This document shows positions 1-8,491 of a stretch of DNA of 64,000 bases, one piece after another (the first letter of the stretch is position 1; every line of letters begins with the position of its first letter). Under the pieces are notes generated by a model. It worked only from the letters and a program-made list of their open reading frames with translations. It was not told the DNA's origin and made no database searches. Origin of the DNA: an uncultured Kiritimatiellota bacterium (lineage in GTDB: Bacteria; Verrucomicrobiota; Kiritimatiellia; RFP12; DVOR01). Location of the stretch: contig CALXOF010000001.1 of the NCBI GenBank assembly GCA_944389945.1, positions 157,868 through 221,867 of the forward strand. Direction: 5' to 3'. The position numbers were made by a program, and so were the translations under genes.

Positions 1-2
1 TT

Positions 3-2204
3 GCTGAAGCTGTTGCTGAAGCTGTTGCTGAAGTTTTCGACATTGTGGCGGAATTTGAACTTTGGGGGTGGGGGATTTTGGTCACTTTGGCCACTGTAGT
101 TCTAAGTTTTGTGATAGCCGCAGCGTTCGATAAAGAATTTGGCGAGCTATTTCGGTTATTCTTCGGTGTAGAGTGTATTATTTTGATGTTTCTATTTTGT
201 TTGAATTTTTGTGCATTGCCTGTCACAATTCCTCGTGGTAGAGCGATGCGAAGTTTACTCAAAGCGATTGACGAAGGGAACCATGATGAGGTAGTGCGCC
301 AAATAGAATTGCTTGGAAATTATCGCTTGGTGCACTCGCCTTGGGAGTTGTTCATAAGATGGGATAAAGGATATCGAACAGCATTAGAATGGTTTTTGAA
401 GAAAAATTACGAGAAGTTGGGTGCCTTGGTCCGGCATAAGCTGCTGAGTGATGAGGAATTTGCGCGACTTATCCCTCATTCAATTTTTGAACTTCGTCTA
501 AAGCAGGTCATGTCTGATTGGGAAGGAGTTTTACGATACTTGGATCGTCAAATTCATGCATATGGCAAAAATTACAATCCTCCTCCTGCGCTTGTCGCTG
601 ATCTCTTGATTAAATTCCCGGAGCAATGTTCTTTGGACTGGCTTGACGAGAAGGGCCGTGAGGACCTCATTCGGTTCGTGTTGGAGAAGACGCGTACGGA
701 TGTCTATCCCATGTTGGTTCTCCAAAAGGGATTTTGCCCATTGCCATCTATACTTGAGGCAGAGGATAAGGCTTTTGAGGGATTTCTTAACATAGTCCGG
801 ACGGTAGACGCAGAGACGGGTTCTGCACTTGTCACTAAGTTTGTGAAAGAGATGTCCACTGGTCGCGAATGTAGTCCTGCGACTTCAATGTTGGCAGATT
901 TGGTGGCCTTATTCCCAGAGCAATGTTCCTTGGACTGGCTTGACGAGAAGGGGCGTGAGGACCTCATTTGTTTTGCCTTGAAGAACGTGCGTGCTGATGT
1001 TTATTCCATGTTGGTTCTCCAAAAGGGATTTTCTCCATTGCCTTCTGTGCTTGAGTCAGAGGATACGGACTTTGAGGAATTCCTTACCATTGTTCGGACG
1101 GTAGACGCAGAGACCGGCGCAGCACTTGTCGCTAAGTTCATGAAAGAAATGGCCACTGGTCGCGAATATAGTCCTGAGGCTTCAATCTTGGCGGATTTGG
1201 TGGCCCTGTTCCCAGAGCAATGTTCCTTGGACTGGCTTGATGAAAAAGGACGCGCTGACTTGATTTGTTTTGTGCTAGAAAATGAGCGCACGGATGTCTA
1301 TCCCACGTTGGTTTTTCAACAAGGGTTGCCTCTTTTGCCTCCGACAACTCTGTCTGAAAAAGGTATTTCCAAACGGATTATGACCGAGGTAAAAGCCAAT
1401 TCTTTATTCAGGCACTTTCTTGCCATAGCACGAATGGTAGACCCCGAGTGTAATATCGCGCTAGGCAATGCATTTGTCAAAGAAATGGCTACTCTCAGGG
1501 ACTATTCGTTTTACCCAGAACTCGTGCTCACATGGATTAATACGTATCCAGGACACGCCATGTCCGCTTGGTTCACGGTTGAAGAACGTGAGAGGGCGAT
1601 TCGCATGGCGTTGGAAAATCGACAAACCTATAGTTATTATAGTTTGGTTGTTCAGGGGGGATTTAGATTTTTCCCTTCAGATGTCATTCCTAAGGAAGAG
1701 TGGTTTGAAGCTGTAGTAGAGATGGTAACCCACCTCCGTGGTGATCAAGTAATGACTTTGGTTCAGGCGATGACGCGGGATGAAGCAAAGCAGATTCTTG
1801 GCTATGCAATTCAAAAAGATGCAAAGACGCTTTACTTGCTGTTGTGTAAGGTGCATGGCTTGAACCTGTTGAGCTCCAGCAAATCGGGATATACGCCCAT
1901 GATGATGGCGGCATATTTGGGGGATATTGAGCTGTTTGATATGTTAGTTGCGTTGCCTGATGGTCCTCAGATGGTTTGGGAGAGGACGTATGACGGGAAG
2001 ACCTTGGTCGATTTTGCGAGTGAGGCGAGAAATGGCGCATTCTTAAACCACTTCCGCACGTTTCAAAGAAAGCAGGAATTGCGTCAGTTGGAAGGTGTTA
2101 GTGCGCAAGAAGCCGAATTGCTTGAAACCGAGAGGAAGGCCGGGGAACTAGCCAACTCACTTATGGCGGAAGAAATTGACCGTAATGATGATGAGTGCAA
2201 ATAA
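3..2204 (+). CDS. Membrane protein with 99-residue tandem repeats and an ankyrin-like C-terminus (5' end probably outside window)
   Basis: I do not recognise a named family. The frame is open to the first base of the window, where it encodes an Ala-Glu-Ala-Val repeat, so the true start may lie upstream; the first in-window start is GTG at 45, without a Shine-Dalgarno sequence. Counting from that GTG, two hydrophobic segments (about residues 8-28 and 38-56) suggest membrane anchoring. Three repeats follow, each holding the core FPEQCSLDWLDEKGR; the DNA period is exactly 297 bp (621, 918, 1215), and more diverged copies continue after them. The last ~100 residues contain an ankyrin-like stretch (GYTPMMMAAYLGD). 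Base composition is clearly AT-richer than the rest of the window, which suggests acquisition by transfer. An adhesion, scaffold or toxin-related role would be guesswork. Confidence 0.6.
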   Translation, partial: AEAVAEAVAEVFDIVAEFELWGWGILVTLATVVLSFVIAAAFDKEFGELFRLFFGVECIILMFLFCLNFCALPVTIPRGRAMRSLLKAIDEGNHDEVVRQIELLGNYRLVHSPWELFIRWDKGYRTALEWFLKKNYEKLGALVRHKLLSDEEFARLIPHSIFELRLKQVMSDWEGVLRYLDRQIHAYGKNYNPPPALVADLLIKFPEQCSLDWLDEKGREDLIRFVLEKTRTDVYPMLVLQKGFCPLPSILEAEDKAFEGFLNIVRTVDAETGSALVTKFVKEMSTGRECSPATSMLADLVALFPEQCSLDWLDEKGREDLICFALKNVRADVYSMLVLQKGFSPLPSVLESEDTDFEEFLTIVRTVDAETGAALVAKFMKEMATGREYSPEASILADLVALFPEQCSLDWLDEKGRADLICFVLENERTDVYPTLVFQQGLPLLPPTTLSEKGISKRIMTEVKANSLFRHFLAIARMVDPECNIALGNAFVKEMATLRDYSFYPELVLTWINTYPGHAMSAWFTVEERERAIRMALENRQTYSYYSLVVQGGFRFFPSDVIPKEEWFEAVVEMVTHLRGDQVMTLVQAMTRDEAKQILGYAIQKDAKTLYLLLCKVHGLNLLSSSKSGYTPMMMAAYLGDIELFDMLVALPDGPQMVWERTYDGKTLVDFASEARNGAFLNHFRTFQRKQELRQLEGVSAQEAELLETERKAGELANSLMAEEIDRNDDECK

Positions 2205-2228
2205 TTCTTGTATGGACGGAGAACGTTT

Positions 2229-2237
2229 TGCTAATAT
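2229..2237 (+). promoter_or_regulatory. Extended -10 promoter for the 2439 gene
   Basis: TGCTAATAT fits the extended -10 form TGnTAnnnT that recurs in this window. Transcription would begin near 2244, giving a leader of about 195 nt that contains the hairpin at 2312-2389. No good -35 box is visible. Confidence 0.45.
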
Positions 2238-2311
2238 GTAGGCGTTTTCCTTAGAGGGGAGGCGGCCAAGAAAAAGATAGCGGCCGAGGTATCATCCCCC
2301 AGTAGCACGGA

Positions 2312-2389
2312 GGCGCGGCGGTGCCGCAGAAGAAAATGGAAGCCTCCATATGATGCCGCAGGACAAACACATGGCCCCGCCGCCGCGCC
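2312..2389 (+). other. Inverted repeat in the leader of the 2439 gene
   Basis: Perfect 10-bp arms, GGCGCGGCGG at 2312-2321 and CCGCCGCGCC at 2380-2389, lie about 50 nt before the start codon. Apart from this and the promoter, the 2205-2438 gap shows nothing recognisable. Confidence 0.35.
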
Positions 2390-2438
2390 GACGGAGGGGA
2401 ACATGTTGTCTTGTATTCGGCGCACGAAAGGAATAAGC

Positions 2439-3416
2439 ATGATTACTGTGATGAATGTGAAGGCCTCCGAGGGCGGGATGCCCTGGGAGGACGGGTGGTA
2501 TTGCGTGACGGTGCTGGGGGCTCCCCTTGAGACCGCACGCCCGCTCTACGTGATGAACCCGGACGGCACGATGACCACGCTGCGACTGACCGCGGCGGAG
2601 GAGGCCGCGCTGGAGCAGCTCGACCCCAACGAACGCGACTACACCCCCTTGGCGGATACCGCCGCCGAGGAGGCCGTGGTGGAGCTCGTTCGGGTGGCGG
2701 ATGGCCGCGAGGCCGCCCGCGAGGTGCTCTTCGCGGAGCCGGCGGACGCCTTCGCGGGGTCCCTGCCGGAGTCCGCCGAGCAGTGCTGGACCGAGGTCCG
2801 GGCCCTGGACCGGGAGCTGGCGGCCACGATGGAGGCGACCGCGCATTGGCCGCGGGCCCCGCGTGAACGTCGGCTGGCCTTGCGCGAGGCGCGGATCCGG
2901 GCCTTGCTGACCCAAGCGGCGAACCTGGGCGACCTGCCCGCGCAGGAGCGTCTGGGCCGCGAGGCCTTCGAGGCCGGGGACGACGCGGAGGCCCTGCGTT
3001 GGCTCGCCGACTTGACGCAACAGAGCGCCCTCGCGCGGAGCGTGCTGGCGGTGATGGGACTGGAAGGGTGCCTGCCCGAGGACATGGCCGTCCCCGAGGT
3101 CTCGGCGGGGTCTCCCTGGCCGCTGGCGCAACCGACGTTGCGGGCCTTCCTCCGCTGCCGCGAGGGACTGACCTGGGCCGACCTTGCGCCGCGGGCTCGG
3201 TCGTTCGACCTGGCCGTGAGGCGGCGTCAACGCGCCGTGGGGCTGCTCCGTGAGGCCGCCGAGGCGGGCTACGCCTACGCGCAGTTCCGCCTGGCGCGCC
3301 TCCTCGGCGGCGGCCTTGGTGAGGACCTCGTGGCCGCGGACGAAGCGCGGCGTTGGCTCCGCGCGGCGGCCTTGGGCGGTTGCCGCGAGGCGGCCAAGGC
3401 CCTCGAGACCGAGTAA
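2439..3416 (+). CDS. Sel1-repeat-like protein
   Basis: A 325-residue, probably cytosolic protein of unknown function. The ATG at 2439 is preferred over an upstream in-frame start because AAAGGA precedes it at good spacing. The N-terminal part is acidic and unrecognised. The middle and end carry helical Sel1/TPR-like units, clearest in the last ~60 residues (LLREAAEAGYAYAQFRLARL, then a second W-L-R-A-A-A-L-G-G unit). Sel1 repeats are protein-interaction modules. No signal peptide is visible. A strong terminator follows directly, so this looks like a single-gene unit. A second, secreted Sel1 protein lies at 4002. Confidence 0.6.
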   Translation: MITVMNVKASEGGMPWEDGWYCVTVLGAPLETARPLYVMNPDGTMTTLRLTAAEEAALEQLDPNERDYTPLADTAAEEAVVELVRVADGREAAREVLFAEPADAFAGSLPESAEQCWTEVRALDRELAATMEATAHWPRAPRERRLALREARIRALLTQAANLGDLPAQERLGREAFEAGDDAEALRWLADLTQQSALARSVLAVMGLEGCLPEDMAVPEVSAGSPWPLAQPTLRAFLRCREGLTWADLAPRARSFDLAVRRRQRAVGLLREAAEAGYAYAQFRLARLLGGGLGEDLVAADEARRWLRAAALGGCREAAKALETE

Positions 3417-3428
3417 CCAACCATCCAA

Positions 3429-3464
3429 CCTGCGGCACGCGCAAGCGTGCCGCAGGTTTTTTTT
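3429..3464 (+). terminator. Rho-independent terminator after the Sel1-like gene
   Basis: Perfect 12-bp arms (CCTGCGGCACGC at 3429-3440 and its complement at 3445-3456) with a GCAA loop, followed by eight T residues. Confidence 0.9.
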
Positions 3465-3601
3465 ATACTGGAGTTTTGACCGCAAAGACGCAACTGTGGG
3501 GCGCGAACCGCTTCGGGCTCCATCGGTCGCTCTGCGGCTTCGCCGCTGACCGCGACCGCCGCCCTCCGTTTCGCGCCTTATCGTTTTCCCGGGTTTTTAC
3601 C

Positions 3602-3657
3602 CGTCGCCCCGCAGGGGCGTTCCGTTTTCCGTTTTCCGTTCTCCGTTCTCCGGGGCG
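3602..3657 (+). repeat. R1 dispersed repeat (CCGTTYT heptads), copy 1
   Basis: A GCCCCGCAGGGGC palindrome followed by tandem heptads of the form CCGTTTT/CCGTTCT and a GGGGCG end. Further copies lie near 4850, 23211, 32378, 57938 and 61021. The rest of the 3465-3690 gap shows nothing recognisable. Confidence 0.75.
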
Positions 3658-3693
3658 TGCGCAAACCGCCCTCATGCAGTATTGTTTTTAATG

Positions 3694-3702
3694 TGATACC
3701 AT
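3694..3702 (+). promoter_or_regulatory. Extended -10 promoter for the 3732 gene
   Basis: TGATACCAT lies about 30 nt before the start codon, with transcription expected near 3709 and an AGGAG ribosome site between. Confidence 0.45.
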
Positions 3703-3731
3703 AATAGGCGTATTCAACAGGAGAGCATGAC

Positions 3732-3941
3732 ATGGCAAAGATTCTGATCAAGTTGCCGGCGGTGTGTTGCGGGACGTGTCAACACTGGACCGGCGGACGT
3801 GAAATCGTGGAGTTTGGACGGCGGTTGGCGTGTGAGGATGGTGTGCATCCTTGCCCGTGGCGGCGGTCTGGCTCGCATGCGCGGTCGCGGCCGCAGTGCA
3901 TGGGCAATCAATACAAGCCGTGGTTCGGACTGCCCTCGTAA
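3732..3941 (+). CDS. Small cysteine-rich protein (69 aa)
   Basis: Unrecognised small protein. It has five cysteines (CCGTC near the N-terminus, then C-x5-C and a late C) plus His and Trp residues, in the style of small zinc-binding domains (C-x2-C-x-H-W). The start is supported by AGGAG about 6 nt upstream and by its own extended -10 promoter. No signal peptide is seen. The next gene begins 60 bp downstream on the same strand and may be co-transcribed. Function is unknown; metal binding is an inference from cysteine spacing only. Confidence 0.55.
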   Translation: MAKILIKLPAVCCGTCQHWTGGREIVEFGRRLACEDGVHPCPWRRSGSHARSRPQCMGNQYKPWFGLPS

Positions 3942-4001
3942 GGGGCTCTCGAAGACCCTTCGGGGTTGCACTTTTACTGTATGCGTTTTGACGGAGGTCG
4001 T

Positions 4002-4835
4002 ATGAAAAGCGGTCGTTTGGTTACGTTGTTTGTTGTTTGCCTTGGGACTCTTCTCTTCGCAGGGGACGTCTCTGCCGCATCTCGCGGTGGACAGGACGCG
4101 GCGGTGGTCGCGCAGTATCGCGCGGCCGCGGAACAGGGGGATGCGGAGGCGCAATTCGCCCTCGGCATTTGCCATTACGTTGGCCAAGGCGTGGGACAAT
4201 CCTATTCGGAGGCGGCAAAGTGGTACCGTAAGGCCGCGGAGCAGGGCCTCGCCAAAGCGCAACACAACTTGGGTGTGTGCTATGAGAACGGTCAAGGCGT
4301 GGGGCAATCCTATGAAGAGGCGGCCAAATGGTACCGTAAGGCCGCGGAGCAGGGAATTGCGCCAGCGCAGTACAACCTCGGATTGTTCTATGACCGTGGC
4401 CAAGGCGTGATGCAATCCTATGAAGAGGCGGCGAAGTGGTATCGCAAAGCCGCGGAACAAGGGGACGCCCGGGCGCAATGCGATTTGGGAATCTACTATG
4501 GCTCCGGCAAAGGGGTGGGGCAGTCCTATGCGGAATCCGCCAAGTGGCTCCTCAAGGCCGCGGAACAAGGGGTGCCTTTGGCGCAATGCAACCTGGGCGG
4601 CTATTATTACACCGGTCAAGGCGTGGCGCAGTCCTATGTGGAGGCCACCAAGTGGTTCCGTAGGGCCGCAGAGCAAGGGGATGCCTTTGCGCAATTTAAC
4701 CTCGCCCTGTGTTACCTTTCCGGCAAGGGCGTGGAGCAATCCGTCGCAAAGGCCAAGTTTTGGTTGCGTCAGGCCGCCATGCAGGGGGACCGAGAGGCCG
4801 CGCGCGTGCTGAGAGACTTGGAGTCCAAGGAATAA
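4002..4835 (+). CDS. Secreted Sel1-repeat protein
   Basis: A 277-residue protein with a clear signal peptide (basic start, hydrophobic core to about residue 20, AxA-type cleavage after DVSA). Six full Sel1 repeats of 36 residues and a partial seventh follow, with the recurring pattern KAAEQG-x3-AQ-x-x-LG-x-x-Y-x-x-GQGV-x-QSY-x-EAAKW. The ATG at 4002 follows GGAGGT; the upstream in-frame start lacks such a site. Sel1 proteins in the periplasm or outer envelope usually act in protein-protein contacts, but the partner cannot be read here. The near-identical repeats could change number by recombination. Confidence 0.85.
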   Translation: MKSGRLVTLFVVCLGTLLFAGDVSAASRGGQDAAVVAQYRAAAEQGDAEAQFALGICHYVGQGVGQSYSEAAKWYRKAAEQGLAKAQHNLGVCYENGQGVGQSYEEAAKWYRKAAEQGIAPAQYNLGLFYDRGQGVMQSYEEAAKWYRKAAEQGDARAQCDLGIYYGSGKGVGQSYAESAKWLLKAAEQGVPLAQCNLGGYYYTGQGVAQSYVEATKWFRRAAEQGDAFAQFNLALCYLSGKGVEQSVAKAKFWLRQAAMQGDREAARVLRDLESKE

Positions 4836-4849
4836 AGGGGCGGCTGCTG

Positions 4850-4954
4850 CCGCCCCGGAGAACGGAAAACAGAGTCGCCCCTGCGGGGACGTTTCAAGAA
4901 GGCGGAAGAAACGCAAGGGATGGGCACGGTAGAGAGGCCCACAGGCCCGAACGG
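4850..4954 (-). repeat. Repeat array: inverted R1 fragment plus R8
   Basis: 4850-4891 is an R1 copy in reverse (GGAGAACGGAAAAC, then GCCCCTGCGGGG). 4908-4954 is an R8 element (GAAACGCAAGGGATGGG ... CCGAACGG, read on the plus strand) that also occurs at 56477-56527 and, inverted, at 60893-60945. R8 ends exactly where homology to M3 peptidase begins. Confidence 0.6.
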
Positions 4955-4959
4955 AGAAG

Positions 4960-5982
4960 TTGTCGCAGGAGACCTTCGGTTACGACGAGGAGAGCCTGCG
5001 GCAGTACTTCCCCATGGAGCGCGTGCTGGAGGGCCTGTTCGGTCTCATCGAGGACCTCTTCGGCGTGCGCATCGAGCGGCAGAAGGGCGCGTTGCACGCG
5101 TGGCACAAGGATGTGCGCTTCTACCGCATCTTCGAGGGCGAGGCGCTCATCGCGGGCCTCTACGTCGACCCCTATGCCCGCCCGGGCACGAAGAACGGCG
5201 GCGCCTGGATGAACGAAATCCGCGGACGCGACTTCGAGACGCGTGAGCAACTGCCCATCGCGGTGGTCTGCTGTAACCAGAAGCCGCCGCGCGGCAAGGC
5301 CCCCGCCACGATGAGTTTCTATGAGATCGCCACGCTCTTCCACGAGGTGGGCCACGCCCTGCAGGAGACCCTGACGCGTGTGGATTCGGCCACCTGCGCG
5401 GGCATCAGCAACGTGGAGTGGGACGCGGTGGAGATCGCCTCGCAGTTCCTGGAACAGTTCCCCTACGAGCCGACCCTCCTGCGCGGACTCTCCTGCCATG
5501 TGGAGACGGGCAAGCCCTTGCCGGCGGACCTCGCCAAGCGGGTCGTCGCCAAGCGCACCTATCGCGCGGGCTCGGCCTTGGTGCGGCAACTGCTCTTCGC
5601 CGAGACGGACCTCGCGCTCCATGCCAAGGGCTTCCCGCGCAAGGGCGACACGCCGTTGGCGCTCATGCGCCGCCAGGCCAAGCGCCTCCTGCCCACCGCG
5701 TTGCACGAGGACGACCGCTTCCTCAACGCCTTCACCCACATCTTCGCGGGCGGCTACGCGGCGGGGTACTACTCCTACAAGTGGAGCGAGACCCTCTCCG
5801 CGGACATCTATATGCGTTTCCGCGGGGCCACCGCCGCCCAGCGCCGCAAACTGGGCCGCCGCGTGCGCGAGACGCTCTTCGCCCTGGGCGGCTCCCGTCC
5901 CGCCGCGGAGGTCTTCCGCGACCTGATGGGTCGCGACCCCGACGCCACCGCCATCCTCAAGCTCGAGGGGTTGGTGGAGTAA
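4960..5982 (+). CDS. N-terminally truncated M3-family zinc oligopeptidase
   Basis: The 340 residues match only the C-terminal half of M3 oligopeptidases (PrlC/oligopeptidase A type, usually about 680 residues), which cleave short peptides in the cytosol. The zinc site is present: HEVGH near residue 130, with the third ligand likely in EWDAVE about 25 residues later. The family's GYYSYKWSE-type region is also present. The first half is absent: a stop at 4930 and repeats R1 and R8 lie directly upstream, and homology resumes right after R8 (EKLSQETFGYDEE). TTG at 4960 is the only plausible start and has weak initiation signals. It is probably a remnant of a deletion, although the frame is intact for all 340 codons. 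Confidence 0.75.
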   Translation: MSQETFGYDEESLRQYFPMERVLEGLFGLIEDLFGVRIERQKGALHAWHKDVRFYRIFEGEALIAGLYVDPYARPGTKNGGAWMNEIRGRDFETREQLPIAVVCCNQKPPRGKAPATMSFYEIATLFHEVGHALQETLTRVDSATCAGISNVEWDAVEIASQFLEQFPYEPTLLRGLSCHVETGKPLPADLAKRVVAKRTYRAGSALVRQLLFAETDLALHAKGFPRKGDTPLALMRRQAKRLLPTALHEDDRFLNAFTHIFAGGYAAGYYSYKWSETLSADIYMRFRGATAAQRRKLGRRVRETLFALGGSRPAAEVFRDLMGRDPDATAILKLEGLVE

Positions 5983-6024
5983 GGCGAAGGGTGGGGCGCC
6001 CCGCGTGGGCGCCCGCTTCTCCTG

Positions 6025-6717
6025 ATGTTTAAGGAAGAGCAATCGCCGGTCGCCGAGTTCCGCGGCTATCGCGTGCGGACCTTTCGGCAGTTGCGCGCCA
6101 ACCTGGCCGAGCGCACCCTGCAAGGGCGCGTCATCCACTTCGTGCCGTGGAAAGGCGTGGCGGGGGTCTTCATCCCCGCGCAGGAATATCCCGCCGATGC
6201 CGCGGCGCTGGAGGAGGCTTGGGTCGCCGCCGGTTCGCCGCCCGTTCACCTGCCGGGACCCGGTGAGACGTTGCTCTTTGGACGCGTCCTGCCCGTGCGG
6301 ACGATGCCCTTCGCCGGCTATGACGACCTGGTGGAGGAGTCGGACGCGCTGTGCGTGGCCTGCAAACGCGCGCCGGACCCCGAGGACGTGGCCGGACGCG
6401 TCGAGGCCTACCGCCGCGCGACCCTGCTGGCACGCGCCAACGCCCTGTTGGAAGGGTGGGGGGACCGTCTGACGCGCCGCCCCGCGGACCTGCTTGTCTG
6501 GCCGCGTCTCAAGCATCGGACCCTCGGCCAATGCATGCGTTCCGGCGAGATCCGCCTCAACCCCCGCCTCGCCGACTGGCCCGAGACCATCCTCGAAGAG
6601 ACCCTCGCCCACGAGGTCACCCACCTCACCCACTTCAACCACGCCCCCGCCTTCTGGCGCACCCTCTCCACCCTCCTCCCCGACTGGCTCCCCCGCTCCC
6701 TCGTCCACTACTTGTGA
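6025..6717 (+). CDS. YgjP-like (DUF45/M48-type) metalloprotease
   Basis: A 230-residue protein whose C-terminal third carries the YgjP-family signature: HEVTHLTHFNHAPAFW near residues 198-213, a zinc HExxH motif followed by the family's H-x-N-H-x3-FW. The QCMRSGEIRLNPRL stretch before it also fits (substrate-groove strand in this family). The N-terminal ~110 residues are less conserved. Likely a cytosolic zinc peptidase of unknown substrate. It begins 42 bp after the M3 fragment; both may share a transcript. No good Shine-Dalgarno sequence is seen at the ATG. Confidence 0.75.
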   Translation: MFKEEQSPVAEFRGYRVRTFRQLRANLAERTLQGRVIHFVPWKGVAGVFIPAQEYPADAAALEEAWVAAGSPPVHLPGPGETLLFGRVLPVRTMPFAGYDDLVEESDALCVACKRAPDPEDVAGRVEAYRRATLLARANALLEGWGDRLTRRPADLLVWPRLKHRTLGQCMRSGEIRLNPRLADWPETILEETLAHEVTHLTHFNHAPAFWRTLSTLLPDWLPRSLVHYL

Positions 6718-6915
6718 TTGTGGAAGTTTGGAAGTGTGGAGGCTTGGAAGTTTGGTATGGCCTCACGCTGCACGGCACCCGTAAAGACGCTGAAGGCCCG
6801 CAAAGGACACAAAGTCTGCCAGAATGGGGAACCGCAGATGGTTCCTTTGCTTCGCTAGAAAGGCCTTCGGTGACACAGATTAGCGCAGGTTAGGGGCATG
6901 CTCCCGCACGCCGAT
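6717..6915 (+). repeat. Repeat array R4 + degenerate R2
   Basis: 6717-6757 holds R4 decamers (GGAAGTTTGG, GGAGGCTTGG). 6814-6915 is a degenerate R2 copy (CTGCCAGAATGGGGAACCGC ... AGATTAGCGCAGGTTAGGGGC). This is part of the 513-bp gap 6718-7230, which otherwise holds R6 and a terminator. Confidence 0.5.
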
Positions 6916-7008
6916 TGATGGGGTGTGGCCTTGTCCGTCGCGCGAAAGGTTATTCTTGAAATCCTGCCTCTCTTAAGGGGGCTGAGAGGAATCTTGAGGG
7001 GGCTTTCT

Positions 7009-7097
7009 GAGACCCTATAGTGGTCCGAGGTCAACCACTATAGTGGTCGAGGGTGAGACCCTATAGGGGTCGGGGTCGGACCCTTATAGGGGTCGCG
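7009..7097 (+). repeat. R6 palindrome cluster, copy 1
   Basis: Serial palindromes around CTATAG: GACCCTATAGTGGTC-like, AACCACTATAGTGGTC, then GACCCTATAGGGGTC twice. The same order occurs inverted at 47644-47710, and a lone relative (CGACCCTTATAGGGTC) lies near 25103. Confidence 0.7.
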
Positions 7098-7172
7098 CGG
7101 GAGGGTTTTGGGGTGGGGGAGAGCCAGCCCGGCTTTGGGTGTTTTTCCGATGAGGGTGGATGGCGTGGGGGC

Positions 7173-7201
7173 AAAAAAAACGGCCGCCCGATGGGCGGCC
7201 G
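7173..7201 (-). terminator. Terminator of the coiled-coil gene (minus strand)
   Basis: On the minus strand, CGGCCGCCC-ATC-GGGCGGCCG is followed by eight T residues, 30 bp after the stop codon of the 7231-8376 gene. Confidence 0.9.
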
Positions 7202-7230
7202 CGTGGAGTTGTGGAGGGAGGAAAGCAATC

Positions 7231-8376
7231 TTAGTCGAGGTAGAAGACTTCGTCGCCCTTCTGGATGGGCTCTTGCTTCCAATCGGCGGGGATGTCGCAG
7301 ACGATGGCGCTCTGATCCTTGACGAGGGTGCGGACCTTGATCTTGCCAACGATGGCATCAGCCTTGCCGGGGCGGCGGACGTAGAAGTCGATCTCGGGGA
7401 GAGGACGATCGCCGGCTTCGCCGATGAGCTCGGTGAGGGCCTCGGGGGTGAGCTTGACGATGGCGGAGTTGTAGAGGTTGTCGGCGCGGACGATGGTGCC
7501 CTTGACGCCGGCGGTAACGTTGGCGATGGCGGCGACGTCGTTGGCGTTGGCATTGGCGCCCAGGCCGCTCTGGGCGATCATCGCGATGGTCTTCTTGAGG
7601 TTTTCGACCTCATCGGCGAGGGTGTCGCGCTCTTCGGTGACGGCATCGAGGTCGCCCTGGAGGACGCTCTTTTCCTCTTCGAGGGAGGCAATCTGCTGGT
7701 CGCGGTCGGCGACTTGGCCTTCGAGGTTGGCCTTGTCGGCTTCGAGGCCGGAGATGGTGTTGTCGCGGTCGATGATGGTCTGGGCGCGCTGGCGGGACTC
7801 TTCCTTGAGGGTGTGGATCTGCGGGACGAGCGCTTCGTATTCCTCGCGGAGGGCGGTGAGTTGGCCGCGGACCTTGGTGTAGTAGTCGCGCTGGGCTTCG
7901 GACTTGCTTACGATTTCGTTGAGGGCGACGTCCATCTTGGAGCCTTCTTTGACGGCTTCGCCACGAGCGTTGAGCTTGGCCTTCTTCTCGGCATCCAGGA
8001 CGTAGACTTCTTCGAGGTCCTTGGGTTCGGGGCCCTTGTAGAACTCGGGGGTGGACTCGTATTCGATGTGGTATCCGCCTTCGCCTTCGGTCCAGAAGCT
8101 GCGGACTTCGAGATCGGTGAGGGCCTTGCCCGCGTGCTCGGCATCGGTGCTTTCCATATCGATGACGGGCATCTCGGCGAGCGCGGCCTTGTCGTCTTCG
8201 GTCTGCTCGGGTTGGGCGCCTTCGAGGGTCTTTGCAATCTCGATGGTGAACGATTCAAAGCGGTCGTTACGGTCTTTGAGCAACTCGCGTTTGCCGTAGA
8301 GCGCGTAGGTGAACCAGAATGCGACCCCGTTGAGGACGAGGGTCAAGATGACCAGGATACGCAGCAGAATGTTCAT
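7231..8376 (-). CDS. Membrane-anchored coiled-coil protein
   Basis: A 381-residue protein with one N-terminal membrane helix (residues ~4-27), then an acidic soluble part. A long coiled coil lies at about residues 160-270 (heptad-rich, Glu/Leu/Lys/Gln). The ~110-residue globular C-terminus ends in a basic/acidic strand-rich segment (GKIKVRTLVKDQSAIVCDI). No family is recognised; a periplasmic scaffold role is a guess. The start at 8376 is chosen for GAGG upstream rather than an ATG nine codons earlier. It lies 116 bp downstream of panC on the same strand and has its own terminator. Confidence 0.65.
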   Translation of the reverse strand: MNILLRILVILTLVLNGVAFWFTYALYGKRELLKDRNDRFESFTIEIAKTLEGAQPEQTEDDKAALAEMPVIDMESTDAEHAGKALTDLEVRSFWTEGEGGYHIEYESTPEFYKGPEPKDLEEVYVLDAEKKAKLNARGEAVKEGSKMDVALNEIVSKSEAQRDYYTKVRGQLTALREEYEALVPQIHTLKEESRQRAQTIIDRDNTISGLEADKANLEGQVADRDQQIASLEEEKSVLQGDLDAVTEERDTLADEVENLKKTIAMIAQSGLGANANANDVAAIANVTAGVKGTIVRADNLYNSAIVKLTPEALTELIGEAGDRPLPEIDFYVRRPGKADAIVGKIKVRTLVKDQSAIVCDIPADWKQEPIQKGDEVFYLD

Positions 8377-8491
8377 GTCTGTTCCTCGATGTGTCGATTG
8401 CAATCTCTCACAACACCCTTTAGTTTAGCGGAATGTCGGCGCGGTTGCAAGAGAGAAATGCAAGTCGGTGGAAAATTGTTTCGTTTCCGGG

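Noticed and set aside
45..47. GTG at 45 as certain start of the first gene
   Set aside because: No ribosome-binding sequence is present and the frame stays open to the window edge, so a start outside the window is at least as likely.
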